From an uncultured Paraburkholderia sp. (GTDB taxonomy: Bacteria; Pseudomonadota; Gammaproteobacteria; Burkholderiales; Burkholderiaceae): a DNA stretch of 64,000 bases. The position numbers and the translations under genes were made by a program. Of the stretch, positions 10,034 to 19,934 are shown in pieces; positions within the stretch are counted from its first letter, which is position 1; every line of letters begins with the position of its first letter. The stretch covers positions 273,348 through 337,347 of the forward strand of contig CALNWN010000005.1 in NCBI GenBank assembly GCA_940746715.1, in the 5' to 3' direction. The notes beneath the pieces were generated by a model that saw nothing but the letters and a program-made list of their open reading frames with translations, made no database searches and was not told the DNA's origin.

Positions 10034-10825
10034 ATGACGCCTGCTTCCGGCATCTGCATCGTGATTCCCTGTTACAACGCCGCGTCCACGCTCGTTCGCG
10101 CGCTGGAAAGTTGCCGCTGCCAGCCCGAGGCGGCGCGGATCATCGTGGTGGACGACGGCTCGAGCGATTCGTCCGCGGACCTCCTGCTCGAAAGCGCCCG
10201 CTCCGATCCGCGCGTCCAGTTGCTGCGCCTGCCGTGCAACGGCGGCGCGGCGCGCGCAACTGGGGCGCGCTGCATGCGTCGCACGATCTGCTCGCCTTTC
10301 TCGACGCCGACGACGAATACCTGCCCGGCGCACATGTCGGTGCGGCTCGACGTCGACTATGCCGGGTTCCCCGCCGACATCACCGCGCACCCCGACTTCG
10401 CGCAGCACGCCGCGACGCTCAGCAATACGGTGCCGAGCAGTCTCGTCGTGCGGCGCGCGGCCTATGCCGCGCTCGGCGGCTTTCCCATGGATGAGGCCTT
10501 TCGGCGCATTGGCGGCGAGGATGGGGCGTTTTCGTGGGCGTTGCGCGAAGTTTTCGGCAATCCGCGTCTGCACGACGCGAAGCGCGTGCGCATGCATTAC
10601 CGCGCCGGCATACACGCTGAGCGCTATTTCCGCATCGCGTTCGGCTGGCAAACGCCCGATCCCGCCGACGTCGCCGACGCTTTTGCTTTTCGCAGCGGTT
10701 TGTCGATACGGCGCGAGCGGGCATCGGTCAATTGCGCAACGCGTGGCTGGCTGCGGCAGAAGTGGCGAACCCAGCAAACCCAGCAAGCCCAGCCGCGACG
10801 CGCTGATCACCTAAGCGCGATGTGA
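10034..10825 (+). pseudogene. Family 2 glycosyltransferase, broken
   Basis: GT-A fold glycosyltransferase. The N-terminus (ICIVIPCYNAASTLVRALES, then IIVVDDGSSD) is standard. The DxD-type segment HDLLAFLDADDEYLPGA lies in a different frame because of an indel near 10258. The original frame returns near 10335 at SVRLDVDYAGF, with family sequence apparently missing at the join. A tail with TQQTQQAQ results from another frame change after DAFAF. It sits upstream of the ahcY leader and is unlikely to be active. Confidence 0.7.
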
Positions 10826-10953
10826 AAGCCGCTCCATAGCACCCACCCGCCGCACCGCGCGCCGGGAGGCTGTGGGCGAAACAGCCCCGACCGCGCTAAC
10901 CCCAAGCCCCCGCGTCGCCCCAATCCCCGCGCCCCACAGTCATACCGATTTGC

Positions 10954-10959
10954 TACAAT
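10954..10959 (+). promoter_or_regulatory. Extended -10 promoter of the ahcY operon
   Basis: TGCTACAAT gives a TGn extended -10 with TACAAT at 10954-10959. The -35 region is poor, as is common for extended -10 promoters. Predicted transcription would start at about 10966, exactly where the SAH riboswitch fold begins, which supports the assignment. Confidence 0.5.
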
Positions 10960-10965
10960 CGCCGT

Positions 10966-11102
10966 TCGTCTTCGAGGAGCGTTGCGACGGGTACCGCGAA
11001 TTCCGCATATTCGCCGGCCGCCCGCCAGGCTCGAAGGCTTCAATCGGAGGGCTCGGATGCGCAATCGCGCTGTCCTAGCCACCGCATCGAACCGCGCTCA
11101 CG
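10966..11102 (+). promoter_or_regulatory. S-adenosylhomocysteine (SAH) riboswitch
   Basis: The leader carries the conserved SAH riboswitch blocks in order: TCGAGGAGCGTTGCGACGG (10972-10990), CCCGCCAGGCTCG (11021-11033) and ACCGCGCTCA (11091-11100). In this family SAH binding forms a pseudoknotted structure that raises expression of downstream SAH-recycling genes. The neighbours ahcY and metF are the classical targets in beta-proteobacteria. The ahcY ribosome-binding site lies about 27 bases further on, so control could act on translation or on an anti-terminator. Recognition is by motif only; no folding was computed. Confidence 0.85.
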
Positions 11103-11139
11103 TCAAATTTCTAGTCAATTTCTTAGAAAGGAGGGCGTG

Positions 11140-12555
11140 ATGAACGCCGCAGTTATCGATTCCAAAAATTCCCAGGACTACCTCGTTGCCGACATGTCGC
11201 TTGCCGACTGGGGCCGCAAGGAACTCACCATCGCCGAGACCGAAATGCCCGGTCTCATGCAAACGCGCGACGAATACAAGGCGCAGCAGCCGTTGAAAGG
11301 CGCGCGCATCGCCGGTTCGCTGCACATGACCATTCAGACCGGCGTGCTGATCGAAACGCTGACTGCGCTCGGTGCCGACGTGCGCTGGGCTTCGTGCAAC
11401 ATCTTTTCGACGCAGGACCACGCGGCCGCGGCCATCGCCAAGGCCGGCACGCCGGTGTTCGCGTTCAAGGGCGAGTCGCTCGACGAATACTGGGAGTTCT
11501 CGCACCGCATTTTCGAATGGCCGAACGGCGAGTTCGCCAACATGATTCTCGACGACGGCGGCGACGCGACGCTGCTGCTCATTCTGGGCTCGAAGGCGGA
11601 GAAAGACCGCTCGGTCATCGCCAAACCGACCAATGAGGAAGAAGTCGCGCTGTACAAGTCGATCGAGCGTCATCTGGACGCCGACCCGACGTGGTATTCC
11701 ACGCGTCTTTCGCACATCAAGGGCGTGACGGAGGAAACCACGACCGGCGTGCATCGCCTGTATCAGATGGAAAAGGGCCTGCCGTTCCCGGCGATCAACG
11801 TGAACGACTCGGTCACCAAGTCGAAGTTCGACAACCTGTATGGCTGCCGCGAGTCGCTCGTGGACGGCATCAAGCGTGCGACCGACGTGATGATCGCGGG
11901 CAAGATCGCCGTGGTGGCCGGTTACGGCGACGTGGGCAAGGGCTGCGCGCAATCGCTGCGCGGTCTGGGCGCGACCGTGTGGGTCACGGAAATCGACCCG
12001 ATCTGCGCATTGCAGGCGGCCATGGAAGGCTACCGTGTCGTGACAATGGAATATGCGGCTGACAAGGCCGACATCTTCGTGACGGCCACCGGCAACTACC
12101 ACGTGATCAACCACGATCACATGAAGGCAATGCGCCACAACGCGATTGTCTGCAACATCGGTCACTTCGATTCGGAAATCGACGTGGCGTCGACGCGCCA
12201 GTACCAGTGGGAAAACATCAAGCCGCAAGTCGACCACATCATTTTCCCGGACGGCAAGCGCGTGATCCTGCTGGCCGAAGGCCGCCTCGTGAACCTCGGC
12301 TGCGCGACGGGCCACCCGTCGTTCGTGATGTCGAACTCGTTCACGAACCAGACGCTCGCGCAGATCGAACTGTTCACGCAAGGCAACAAGTACGAGAACC
12401 GCGTGTACGTGCTGCCGAAGCATCTGGACGAGAAGGTCGCGCGCCTGCATCTGGCGCGCATCGGCGCACAGCTGACCGAATTGTCGGACGCGCAGGCGAG
12501 CTACATCGTCGTCGAAAAGAACGGTCCGTTCAAGCCGAATCACTACCGCTACTAA
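11140..12555 (+). CDS. ahcY: Adenosylhomocysteinase
   Basis: Reversibly hydrolyses S-adenosylhomocysteine to adenosine and homocysteine, relieving product inhibition of methyltransferases. Full length at 471 residues. Visible features: [13 protein letters not shown] near the N-terminus, the NAD-binding [18 protein letters not shown], the SAH-site [13 protein letters not shown], the [11 protein letters not shown] segment and the C-terminal KPNHYRY essential for the active site. A strong AAGGAGG five bases before the ATG fixes the start; the in-frame GTG just upstream (11137) is less likely. It leads an operon with a small membrane protein and metF under the SAH riboswitch. Confidence 0.97.
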   Translation: MNAAVIDSKNSQDYLVADMSLADWGRKELTIAETEMPGLMQTRDEYKAQQPLKGARIAGSLHMTIQTGVLIETLTALGADVRWASCNIFSTQDHAAAAIAKAGTPVFAFKGESLDEYWEFSHRIFEWPNGEFANMILDDGGDATLLLILGSKAEKDRSVIAKPTNEEEVALYKSIERHLDADPTWYSTRLSHIKGVTEETTTGVHRLYQMEKGLPFPAINVNDSVTKSKFDNLYGCRESLVDGIKRATDVMIAGKIAVVAGYGDVGKGCAQSLRGLGATVWVTEIDPICALQAAMEGYRVVTMEYAADKADIFVTATGNYHVINHDHMKAMRHNAIVCNIGHFDSEIDVASTRQYQWENIKPQVDHIIFPDGKRVILLAEGRLVNLGCATGHPSFVMSNSFTNQTLAQIELFTQGNKYENRVYVLPKHLDEKVARLHLARIGAQLTELSDAQASYIVVEKNGPFKPNHYRY

Positions 12556-12703
12556 GCCCATGCGTCGCGGCACGCCCGCTTGCGCGCGAGCGGGTGGCCG
12601 GCAAGCATGACGGAATGACGACGGGGCGGCGCGCAGGCGCCGCTTTCTTCGCCATGTCCGCTTTCCATTGTTTAACGGACATTCTGCCTGCAAGGAGCTT
12701 TAC

Positions 12704-13057
12704 ATGACCGTGCTGCTGACCTGGCTGATCAATGCGCTGGCGCTCCTGATCATCACCTACCTCGTGCCGTCGATTCACATCCGCAGTTTCGGCACGGCGC
12801 TGATCGTCGCGGTCGTGCTCGGCCTGATCAATACGATCCTGCGGCCGGTGCTGATCCTGCTGACGCTGCCCGTCACGATTCTGACGCTCGGGCTCTTCAT
12901 TCTGGTGGTCAACGCGCTGTGCTTCTGGCTGTGCGCGTCGCTGCTGAAGGGTTTCGAGGTGTCGGGGTTCTGGTCGGCGTTCTTTGGCTCGATTCTGTAC
13001 AGCATCGTTTCATGGCTGCTGTCCGCGCTCATTTTCGGCAACCGCAGTCTCGGTTGA
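12704..13057 (+). CDS. PF04020-type (phage holin family) membrane protein
   Basis: A 117-residue hydrophobic protein with four predicted membrane helices separated by short loops, including the family segment LGLINTILRPVLILLTLPVTI. Despite the database name it is a conserved chromosomal membrane protein of unknown role, not evidence of a prophage. AAGGAG upstream fixes the ATG at 12704. Placement between ahcY and metF, with only 11 bases to metF, suggests co-transcription under the riboswitch; this arrangement is usual in Burkholderia. Confidence 0.85.
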   Translation: MTVLLTWLINALALLIITYLVPSIHIRSFGTALIVAVVLGLINTILRPVLILLTLPVTILTLGLFILVVNALCFWLCASLLKGFEVSGFWSAFFGSILYSIVSWLLSALIFGNRSLG

Positions 13058-13068
13058 CATACTGAATC

Positions 13069-13899
13069 ATGAACCCGATCGAACTTTCATTCGAATTCTT
13101 CCCGCCGAAGACGCAGGAAGGCGTCGACAAGCTGGGGGCCACGCGCGCGCAGCTCGCGCTGCTCAAGCCCAAATTCGTGTCCATCACGTTCGGCGCCGGC
13201 GGCTCGACGCAACAGGGCACGCTCGATACCGTCGTCGAGATGGCGAAGGAAGGGCTCGAGGCCGCGCCGCACCTGTCGTGCATCGGCTCGTCCAAGGAGA
13301 GCTTGCGCGCGATTCTCAACCAGTACCGCGCGCACGGCATCCGCCATATCGTCGCGCTGCGCGGCGATCTGCCGTCCGGCATGGGCGAAGTCGGCGAGTT
13401 GCGCTATGCGTCGGAGCTGGTGAGCTTTATCCGCGCCGAGTTCGGCGACTGGTTCTGGATCGAGGTGGCCGGTTATCCGGAATACCACCCGCAGTCGCGC
13501 TCGCCGCGTCACGATCTGGAGAACTTCGCCCGCAAGGTGAAGGCGGGCGCCAACTCCGCGATCACGCAGTACTTCTTCAATGCGGACGCCTACTTCCGTT
13601 TCGTCGACGAGGCACGCAAGCTCGGCGTCGACGTGCCGATCGTGCCGGGCATCATGCCGATCACGAACTTCTCCCAACTCATGCGCTTTTCGGAGATGTG
13701 CGGCGCCGAAGTGCCGCGCTGGATCGCGCGCCGGCTGGAGAGTTTCGGCGACGACCGCGAGTCGATCCGCGCCTTCGGGCTGGATGTGGTGACCGATTTG
13801 TGCGCTCGTCTGATGGACGCGAAGGTGCCCGGCCTGCACTTCTACACGCTCAACGGCTCTGCGGCGACCAAGGCGATTTGTGAGCGGTTGAAGGGCTGA
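13069..13899 (+). CDS. metF: 5,10-methylenetetrahydrofolate reductase
   Basis: FAD enzyme that reduces 5,10-methylene-THF to 5-methyl-THF, supplying the methyl group for methionine synthesis. Full length, 276 residues. Visible: the N-terminal SFEFFPPKT with the catalytic Glu of the family, FGAGGSTQQGT, ALRGDLPSG and GIMPITNFSQL. With ahcY it closes the activated-methyl cycle: homocysteine released by AhcY is remethylated with MetF's product. The last gene of the SAH-riboswitch operon, followed by a strong hairpin. Confidence 0.96.
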   Translation: MNPIELSFEFFPPKTQEGVDKLGATRAQLALLKPKFVSITFGAGGSTQQGTLDTVVEMAKEGLEAAPHLSCIGSSKESLRAILNQYRAHGIRHIVALRGDLPSGMGEVGELRYASELVSFIRAEFGDWFWIEVAGYPEYHPQSRSPRHDLENFARKVKAGANSAITQYFFNADAYFRFVDEARKLGVDVPIVPGIMPITNFSQLMRFSEMCGAEVPRWIARRLESFGDDRESIRAFGLDVVTDLCARLMDAKVPGLHFYTLNGSAATKAICERLKG

Positions 13900-13938
13900 T
13901 CGGCCGAAGCGCGGGCTGTCATACTTTTTGTTGGTTCT

Positions 13939-13982
13939 CGCCAGACTCGCCGCGCGGCAGATGTGCGGCGAGTCTGGCGGCT
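13939..13982 (+). terminator. Terminator after metF
   Basis: A perfect 15-bp inverted repeat (13939-13953 with 13965-13979; arms CGCCAGACTCGCCGC) with an 11-base loop. The T tract is short (GCTGTTTCC), so it may act as a weak intrinsic terminator or mRNA 3'-end stabiliser. Between it and dppA there is no gene. Confidence 0.6.
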
Positions 13983-14138
13983 GTTTCCTCAACAGTATTC
14001 TTGCCGGGTTCAAAACCGGCCGGGCAGGTCGAATCCCCACGTCTCCCCCGACTGTCCTATCCTGAAAGTCATTCGAAAGAGCCCTCTAAATAACCTCGGA
14101 GGCGCGCCGGATGCGGCGTCGCGGATAATTTCCTTTGC

Positions 14139-14167
14139 TTGTGACACCGGGGAAAGCTCAGTAATAT
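14139..14167 (+). promoter_or_regulatory. Predicted sigma-70 promoter of the dpp operon
   Basis: TTGTGA (14139-14144), a 17-base spacer and TAATAT (14162-14167) form a good sigma-70 promoter. The predicted start at about 14174 leaves a leader of roughly 26 bases containing the GGAGG of dppA. Confidence 0.6.
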
Positions 14168-14199
14168 CGCGCTACGCTGGCCCTGAACCTGGAGGAAAC

Positions 14200-15861
14200 A
14201 TGAAGCAAAACAATCTGTTGCGCGCCGCGCGTGTTACGACGCTCGTTGCTGCTGCAGCGGCATCGATGCTGGGCGCGAGCGTCGCCCGTGCTGAGATTCC
14301 GAACAAAACCCTCGTCTACTGCTCAGAAGGCAGCCCCGCGGGTTTCGATCCGGCCCAATACACCACGGGCACCGATTTCACGGCCAACACGTTCACCGTT
14401 TATAACCGTCTGGTCGAATTCGAGCGCGGCGGCACCAAGGTCGAGCCGGGCCTCGCCGAAAAGTGGGACGTCTCCGCCGACGGCAAGACCTACACGTTCC
14501 ATCTGCGTCACGGCGTGAAGTTCCAGACCACGTCGTTCTTCAAGCCGACGCGCGAATTCAACGCGGATGACGTCGTGTTCACGTTCGAGCGCATGCTCGA
14601 CACCAATCAGCCGTTCCGCAAGGCTTACCCCGTGCAGTTTCCGTACTTCACGGACATGGGCCTCGACAAGCTGGTCACGAAGGTCGAAAAGGTCGATCCG
14701 TACACGGTCAAGTTCACGCTGAAGGAAGTCAACGCGCCGTTCATCCAGAACATGGCGATGGAATACGCGTCGATCCTGTCCGCCGAATACGGCGACCAGC
14801 TGCTGAAGGCCGGCAAGGCCGCGGACATCAACCAGTTCCCGGTGGGCACGGGTCCGTTCATCTTCCGCAGCTATACGAAAGACGCGACCATCCGCTTCGA
14901 CGGCAATCCCGATTACTGTAAGCCCAACACGGTCAAGATCTCCAAGCTGATCTTCTCGATCACGCCGGACGCCGGTGTGCGCGTGCAGAAGATCAAGCGC
15001 GACGAATGCCAGGTGATGAGCTATCCGCGTCCGGCCGACATCGCGCCGCTGAAGTCGGAAGCCAACATTGCAATGCCGTCGCAACCGGGCTTCAACCTCG
15101 GCTATCTAGCGTACAACGTGTCGCACAAGCCGGTCGACAAGGTCGAAGTGCGTCAGGCGCTCGACATGGCGATCAACAAGAAAGCGATCATCGAATCGGT
15201 GTACCAGGGCGCCGGCCAGGCTGCCACGAACCCGATGCCGCCGACCCAATGGTCCTATGACAAGAACCTGAAGGCCGCCTCGTACGATCCGGAAAAGGCC
15301 AAGTCGCTGCTCGCAAAGGCCGGTTATCCGAACGGCTTCGACATCACTCTGTGGGCCATGCCGGTGCAGCGCGCCTACAACCCGAACGCCCGCCTGATGG
15401 CGGAAATGATCCAGGCCGACGGGGCCAAGGTCGGCGTGAAGGCGAAGATCGTCACGTATGAGTGGGGTGAGTACATCAAGCGCGCCCACGCTGGTGAGGA
15501 CGACACGATGCTGATCGGCTGGACGGGCGACAATGGCGATCCCGACAACTGGCTCGGCACGCTGCTCGGCTGCGAAGCGGTGAACGGCAACAACTTCTCG
15601 AAGTGGTGCTACAAGCCGTTCGACGACCTGATCCAGAAGGGCCGCTCCACGTCCGATCAGGGCGCGCGCACCACGGCCTACATGCAGGCGCAGCAGATTT
15701 TTGCGCAGCAACTGCCGTTCTCGCCGATCGCTCACTCGACCGTCTACCAGCCTGTCAGCACAAGAAGGTGGTCGACATGCGCATCGAGCCGCTCGGCTAT
15801 GCACGCTTCGACGGCGTCAGCGTCAAGTAAGGCACCCGGCCACGTGTCGGGCAAGTCGTAA
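14200..15861 (+). CDS. dppA: Periplasmic dipeptide-binding protein, C-terminus frameshifted
   Basis: Substrate-binding protein (SBP family 5) of a Dpp-type peptide ABC transporter. A signal peptide covers about residues 1-31 (cleavage after ARA). Family landmarks include YCSEGSPAGFDPAQYTTG, FPVGTGPFIFRSY and IGWTGDNGDPDNWLGTLLGC. One base is missing near 15757: AGCACAAG stands where AGCCACAAG is expected. The last family residues (KKVVDMRIEPLGYARFDG, stop at 15828-15830) are therefore out of frame and replaced by an alien tail ending at 15861. About 95% of the protein is intact, so partial function is possible. Start fixed by GGAGG five bases before the ATG. Confidence 0.85.
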   Translation: MKQNNLLRAARVTTLVAAAAASMLGASVARAEIPNKTLVYCSEGSPAGFDPAQYTTGTDFTANTFTVYNRLVEFERGGTKVEPGLAEKWDVSADGKTYTFHLRHGVKFQTTSFFKPTREFNADDVVFTFERMLDTNQPFRKAYPVQFPYFTDMGLDKLVTKVEKVDPYTVKFTLKEVNAPFIQNMAMEYASILSAEYGDQLLKAGKAADINQFPVGTGPFIFRSYTKDATIRFDGNPDYCKPNTVKISKLIFSITPDAGVRVQKIKRDECQVMSYPRPADIAPLKSEANIAMPSQPGFNLGYLAYNVSHKPVDKVEVRQALDMAINKKAIIESVYQGAGQAATNPMPPTQWSYDKNLKAASYDPEKAKSLLAKAGYPNGFDITLWAMPVQRAYNPNARLMAEMIQADGAKVGVKAKIVTYEWGEYIKRAHAGEDDTMLIGWTGDNGDPDNWLGTLLGCEAVNGNNFSKWCYKPFDDLIQKGRSTSDQGARTTAYMQAQQIFAQQLPFSPIAHSTVYQPVSTRRWSTCASSRSAMHASTASASSKAPGHVSGKS

Positions 15862-15978
15862 AATTCGCGCAGTACGCTTTTCGCACGGTTAGAAAACTGG
15901 TCAATGGTCCGGCGACCGGGGTCACGAGCCCTCGTCGCAGGTTGCGTTTTTTCTTCATCAAGACCATAGGGACGAACC

Positions 15979-16989
15979 ATGTTCCGCTTTGTTTTGCGCC
16001 GTATTGGCATGGTGATACCGACCTTCATCGGCATCACGATCCTTGCATTCGCGCTGATTCACCTGATACCGGGCGATCCCATCGAAGTGATGATGGGCGA
16101 GCGCGGCGTCGATCCGGCCATGCACGCCGCGGCAATGCACCGGCTGGGGCTCGACGAAGCGCTGCCGATGCAGTACGTCCATTACATCGGCCGCGCGCTG
16201 CATGGCGACCTCGGCACCTCGATCATCACCAACACCAGCGTCATGGGCGAATTCCTCGCCCGCTTTCCCGCCACCGTCGAACTGTCGATCTGCGCGATGC
16301 TCTTTGCGCTGATCGTCGGCCTGCCGGCGGGCGTGTTCGCGGCGCTCAGGCGCGGCACGGCGGTGGATCAAGGCGTGATGGGCACGGCGCTCACCGGTTA
16401 TTCGATGCCGATCTTCTGGTGGGGCTTGATCCTCATCATGGTGTTTTCGGTCAAGCTCGGCTGGACGCCGGTGTCGGGCCGCATCGCGGTCGAATACGAC
16501 ATTCCGCACGTGACCGGCTTCATGCTGATCGACGCGATGATGTCCACCGACGAAGGCGCATTCAAGTCCGCATTGAGCCATCTGATCCTGCCGGCCATCG
16601 TGCTCGGCACCATTCCGCTTGCGGTCGTCGCGCGCATGACGCGTTCGTCGATGCTCGAAGTGCTGCGCGAGGACTACATTCGCACCGCGCGCGCGAAGGG
16701 TTTGTCGCCGACGCGGGTGATCGTCGTGCATGCATTGCGCAATGCGCTGATTCCGGTCGTGACGGTGATCGGCCTGCAGGTCGGCACGCTGTTTGCCGGC
16801 GCAGTGCTGACGGAGACGCTGTTTTCGTGGCCGGGCATCGGCAAATGGCTGATCGACGCAATTGGCCGACGTGACTATCCGGTCGTGCAGGGCGGCATTC
16901 TGATGATCGCTACGCTCGTGATCTTCGTGAACCTCGTCGTCGATCTGTTGTACGGCGTGCTCAACCCGCGCATCCGCCATACGAGGTAA
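15979..16989 (+). CDS. dppB: Dipeptide ABC transporter permease DppB
   Basis: Inner-membrane permease subunit, 336 residues, with six predicted membrane helices. The N-terminus (RRIGMVIPTFIGITILAFAL) and the HLIPGDPIEVMMG segment are typical of DppB/OppB. The cytoplasmic EAA loop that docks the ATPases is at DYIRTARAKGLSPTRVIVVH. It follows dppA after about 120 bases and precedes dppC by six, so it is part of the same operon. Confidence 0.93.
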   Translation: MFRFVLRRIGMVIPTFIGITILAFALIHLIPGDPIEVMMGERGVDPAMHAAAMHRLGLDEALPMQYVHYIGRALHGDLGTSIITNTSVMGEFLARFPATVELSICAMLFALIVGLPAGVFAALRRGTAVDQGVMGTALTGYSMPIFWWGLILIMVFSVKLGWTPVSGRIAVEYDIPHVTGFMLIDAMMSTDEGAFKSALSHLILPAIVLGTIPLAVVARMTRSSMLEVLREDYIRTARAKGLSPTRVIVVHALRNALIPVVTVIGLQVGTLFAGAVLTETLFSWPGIGKWLIDAIGRRDYPVVQGGILMIATLVIFVNLVVDLLYGVLNPRIRHTR

Positions 16990-16995
16990 CTGGAC

Positions 16996-17910
16996 ATGGC
17001 AGACATTCAAAACACCGTTCCCCAGGCGGTGACTCCGCCGAGTGGCCGCGCCATCGCGGCCCGCGAGTTCTGGGCCAATTTTTCGCGCAATCGCGGCGCG
17101 GTCGGCGCCGGCATCGTCGTGTTGTTGATCGTCGTGGCGGTTTTCGCGCCGCTCATCGCGCCGCATAGCCCCATCGAGCAATACCGCGACTTCGTGAAGA
17201 TTCCGCCCGCATGGCTGGAAGGCGGCAACTGGAAGTTCATTCTCGGCACCGACGAAGCGGGCCGCGACATCCTCTCGCGCCTGATGTACGGCGCGCGGCT
17301 GTCGTTCTGGATCGGCTTCATCTCCGTCGTGCTCGCTCTGATTCCGGGCATCGTGCTCGGGCTTATCGCCGCGTTCTTCGACAAGTGGGCCGACACGCCG
17401 ATCATGCGCATCATGGACGTGCTGCTCGCGCTGCCTTCGCTGCTGCTCGCGGTGGCGGTCGTGGCGATCATCGGTCCGGGCCTCGTCAATACGATGCTGG
17501 CGATTGCGATCGTCGCGTTGCCGGGCTACGTGCGTTTGACGCGCGCGTCGGCACAAGGCGAGTTGCAGAAGGAATACGTGACGGCTTCGCGTGTGGCGGG
17601 CGCCGGCACGCTGCGCCTGATGTTCTCGCAAGTGCTGCCCAACTGCACGGCGCCGCTGATCGTGCAGGCCACGCTCGGCTTTTCGTCGGCGATCCTGGAC
17701 GCGGCCGCGCTCGGCTTTCTCGGCCTTGGCGTGCAGCCGCCGTCGGCGGAGTGGGGCGCGCTGCTCGCTTCGGCGCGCGACTACATCGACAGCGCATGGT
17801 GGATCGTCACCATGCCTGGCTTGTCCATCCTGATCTCGGTGCTCGCCATCAACCTGCTCGGCGACGGGCTGCGCGACGCACTCGATCCGAAACTCAAACT
17901 GATGGCATAA
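16996..17910 (+). CDS. dppC: Dipeptide ABC transporter permease DppC
   Basis: Second permease subunit, 304 residues. The N-terminal cytoplasmic segment and first helix are followed by the family sequence FILGTDEAGRDILSRLMYGA. The EAA loop is at EYVTASRVAGAGTLRLMFSQ and the C-terminal GDGLRDALDPKL is characteristic of DppC/OppC. It partners DppB to form the transmembrane channel. Its stop codon abuts the dppD start with no gap, consistent with coupled translation. Confidence 0.93.
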   Translation: MADIQNTVPQAVTPPSGRAIAAREFWANFSRNRGAVGAGIVVLLIVVAVFAPLIAPHSPIEQYRDFVKIPPAWLEGGNWKFILGTDEAGRDILSRLMYGARLSFWIGFISVVLALIPGIVLGLIAAFFDKWADTPIMRIMDVLLALPSLLLAVAVVAIIGPGLVNTMLAIAIVALPGYVRLTRASAQGELQKEYVTASRVAGAGTLRLMFSQVLPNCTAPLIVQATLGFSSAILDAAALGFLGLGVQPPSAEWGALLASARDYIDSAWWIVTMPGLSILISVLAINLLGDGLRDALDPKLKLMA

Positions 17911-18918
17911 ATGAGCAATAACCTACTGACCATCCGCAATCTCGCGGTGAACTTCAACGGCTTGCCGGCGGTCGACCGTATCAATCTCGACGTCGCGCCG
18001 GGCGAAGTGCTGGGCGTCGTCGGCGAATCGGGCTCGGGCAAGAGCGTGACGATGATGGCGCTGATGGGCCTGATCGACGCGCCGGGCAAGGTCACGGCGG
18101 ACGAAATCACCTTCAATGGACGCGATCTGCTGAAGGCATCGGCGAAGGAACGCCGCAAGATCATCGGCAAAGAGATCGCGATGGTGTTCCAGGACGCGCT
18201 GACCAGCCTGAACCCGAGCTACACGGTCGGCTATCAGATCAAGGAAGTGCTGAAGCTGCACGAGGGCCTGCGCGGCAGCGCGCTCGACAAACGTGCACTC
18301 GAACTGCTCGACCAGGTCGGCATTCCGGACGCGAAGAACCGCATCGGCGCGTTTCCGCATCAGATGTCGGGCGGCATGAACCAGCGCGTGATGATCGCCA
18401 TGGCGATTGCCTGCAACCCGAAGCTGCTGATCGCCGACGAGCCGACCACCGCGCTCGACGTGACCATCCGGGCGCAGATCATGGAACTGCTGATGCGCCT
18501 GCAGAAAGAGCGCGGCATGGCGCTCGTGCTAATCTCGCACGACCTCGCGGTGGTGTCCGAGGTCGCGCAGCGCGTCGCGGTCATGTACGTTGGCGAAGTG
18601 ATCGAAACCAACAAGGTGCCGGACATCTTCGCCGCGCCACATCATCCGTACACGGAAGCGCTGCTCGCGGCGATTCCGGAACACAATGTGGGCGCCGTGC
18701 GGCTCGCCGCGTTGCCGGGCATGGTGCCGGGCCGCGACGATCGTCCGAAGGGGTGCCTCTTCGCGCCGCGCTGCAAGTACATGGTCGACGACTGCAACAA
18801 GGGACGCCCCGCGCTCGCGCCCATGCCAGGCCACGCCGAGGTGGCGCGCGTGCGTTGCATCAAACCCCTGAACTTCGCCGGCGACGCGAACGTTCACACC
18901 CATGGAGGCGCACGATGA
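17911..18918 (+). CDS. dppD: Dipeptide ABC transporter ATP-binding protein DppD
   Basis: Cytoplasmic ATPase subunit, 335 residues. Walker A is GESGSGKS, the Q-loop region is [17 protein letters not shown], the signature is MSGGMNQR and Walker B is [12 protein letters not shown], followed by the H-loop ISHDLAVV. The C-terminal oligopeptide-transporter extension carries [14 protein letters not shown], the cysteine cluster that binds an iron-sulfur cluster in this family. It overlaps dppF by four bases (ATGA). Confidence 0.95.
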   Translation: MSNNLLTIRNLAVNFNGLPAVDRINLDVAPGEVLGVVGESGSGKSVTMMALMGLIDAPGKVTADEITFNGRDLLKASAKERRKIIGKEIAMVFQDALTSLNPSYTVGYQIKEVLKLHEGLRGSALDKRALELLDQVGIPDAKNRIGAFPHQMSGGMNQRVMIAMAIACNPKLLIADEPTTALDVTIRAQIMELLMRLQKERGMALVLISHDLAVVSEVAQRVAVMYVGEVIETNKVPDIFAAPHHPYTEALLAAIPEHNVGAVRLAALPGMVPGRDDRPKGCLFAPRCKYMVDDCNKGRPALAPMPGHAEVARVRCIKPLNFAGDANVHTHGGAR

Positions 18919-19934
18919 ATGCAGTACCCGAAACGCGGCGCCAGTCGGACCATGCGGGCGATTACGTGCTGGTCGCCGACAAGCTCGCGCGTTACTACAC
19001 GGTCAAGCGCGGCATGTTCGCAACGGGCACGGTGAAAGCACTGAACGGCGTGTCGTTCGCACTCGAGCGCGGTAAAACGCTCGCCGTGGTCGGCGAATCC
19101 GGCTGCGGCAAATCGACGCTGGCGCGCCAGCTCACCATGATCGAGTCGCCCAGCGCGGGCCGCCTGCTGATCGACGGTGAAGACGTGGCCGGCGCCGATC
19201 ACGCGAAGATTGCCGCGCTACGGCGGCGCGTGCAGATGGTGTTCCAGAATCCGTTCGCGTCGCTCAATCCGCGCAAGACCGTCGAACAGACGCTCGGCGA
19301 ACCGCTCGCCATCAACACGCAACTGAGCGCGACGGAACGCGCCGAGCGCATTGCCCAGATGATGCGCACCGTCGGCCTGCGTCCCGAACACGCGAAGCGC
19401 TATCCGCATATGTTCTCGGGTGGCCAGCGTCAGCGTGTGGCGATTGCGCGCGCGATGATTCTCGACCCGCAGATCGTCGTTGCCGACGAACCCGTGTCGG
19501 CGCTCGACGTGTCGATCCAGGCGCAGATTCTGAATCTGTTCATGGATCTGCAGCAGCAATTCAAGACCAGCTACGTGTTCATTTCGCACAATCTGTCAGT
19601 GGTCGAGCATATTGCCGACGACGTGATGGTGATGTACTTCGGCGGCGTGGCCGAACTGGGTGACAAGAAGCGGATTTTCTCGAAGCCGCGGCATCCATAT
19701 ACGCGCGCGTTGATGTCGGCGACGCCGTCCATCTTCGAGGCGGATCGCACCATCAAGATCAAGCTGCAGGGTGAAATGCCGTCGCCGCTGAATCCGCCGT
19801 CGGGCTGCACGTTCCATCAGCGCTGCCCGTATGTGATCGACCGCTGCCGCAGCGAGGAACCGAAGCTGCGTGAAGTGGATGGCCGTCTGGTGTCGTGTCA
19901 CCGTGCCGAGGAGGTGGGGGACGTGGATGCCTGA
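18915..19934 (+). CDS. dppF: Dipeptide ABC transporter ATP-binding protein DppF
   Basis: Second ATPase subunit, 339 residues. Walker [11 protein letters not shown]-loop [16 protein letters not shown], signature FSGGQRQR, Walker [13 protein letters not shown] and H-loop [10 protein letters not shown] are all present. The C-terminus contains [14 protein letters not shown], the usual cysteine cluster. The start overlaps the dppD stop. The heterodimer DppDF powers import through DppBC. All four membrane and ATPase subunits are intact, in contrast with dppA. Confidence 0.95.
   Translation: MNAVPETRRQSDHAGDYVLVADKLARYYTVKRGMFATGTVKALNGVSFALERGKTLAVVGESGCGKSTLARQLTMIESPSAGRLLIDGEDVAGADHAKIAALRRRVQMVFQNPFASLNPRKTVEQTLGEPLAINTQLSATERAERIAQMMRTVGLRPEHAKRYPHMFSGGQRQRVAIARAMILDPQIVVADEPVSALDVSIQAQILNLFMDLQQQFKTSYVFISHNLSVVEHIADDVMVMYFGGVAELGDKKRIFSKPRHPYTRALMSATPSIFEADRTIKIKLQGEMPSPLNPPSGCTFHQRCPYVIDRCRSEEPKLREVDGRLVSCHRAEEVGDVDA

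Noticed and set aside
11098..12693. Long open frame antisense to ahcY
   Set aside because: It mirrors the codon structure of ahcY on the other strand, is rich in Arg/His, and matches no family; high-GC genes routinely give such antisense frames.
12704..13057. Prophage signal from a holin-family gene
   Set aside because: PF04020 proteins are chromosomal membrane proteins and this one sits inside the ahcY-metF operon; no other phage genes are present.
14010..14050. tRNA-like T-arm (GGTCGAATCCCC) followed by ACGTCTCCC
   Set aside because: No matching acceptor 5' arm, D-arm or anticodon stem upstream; the region instead holds the metF hairpin. Treated as chance.
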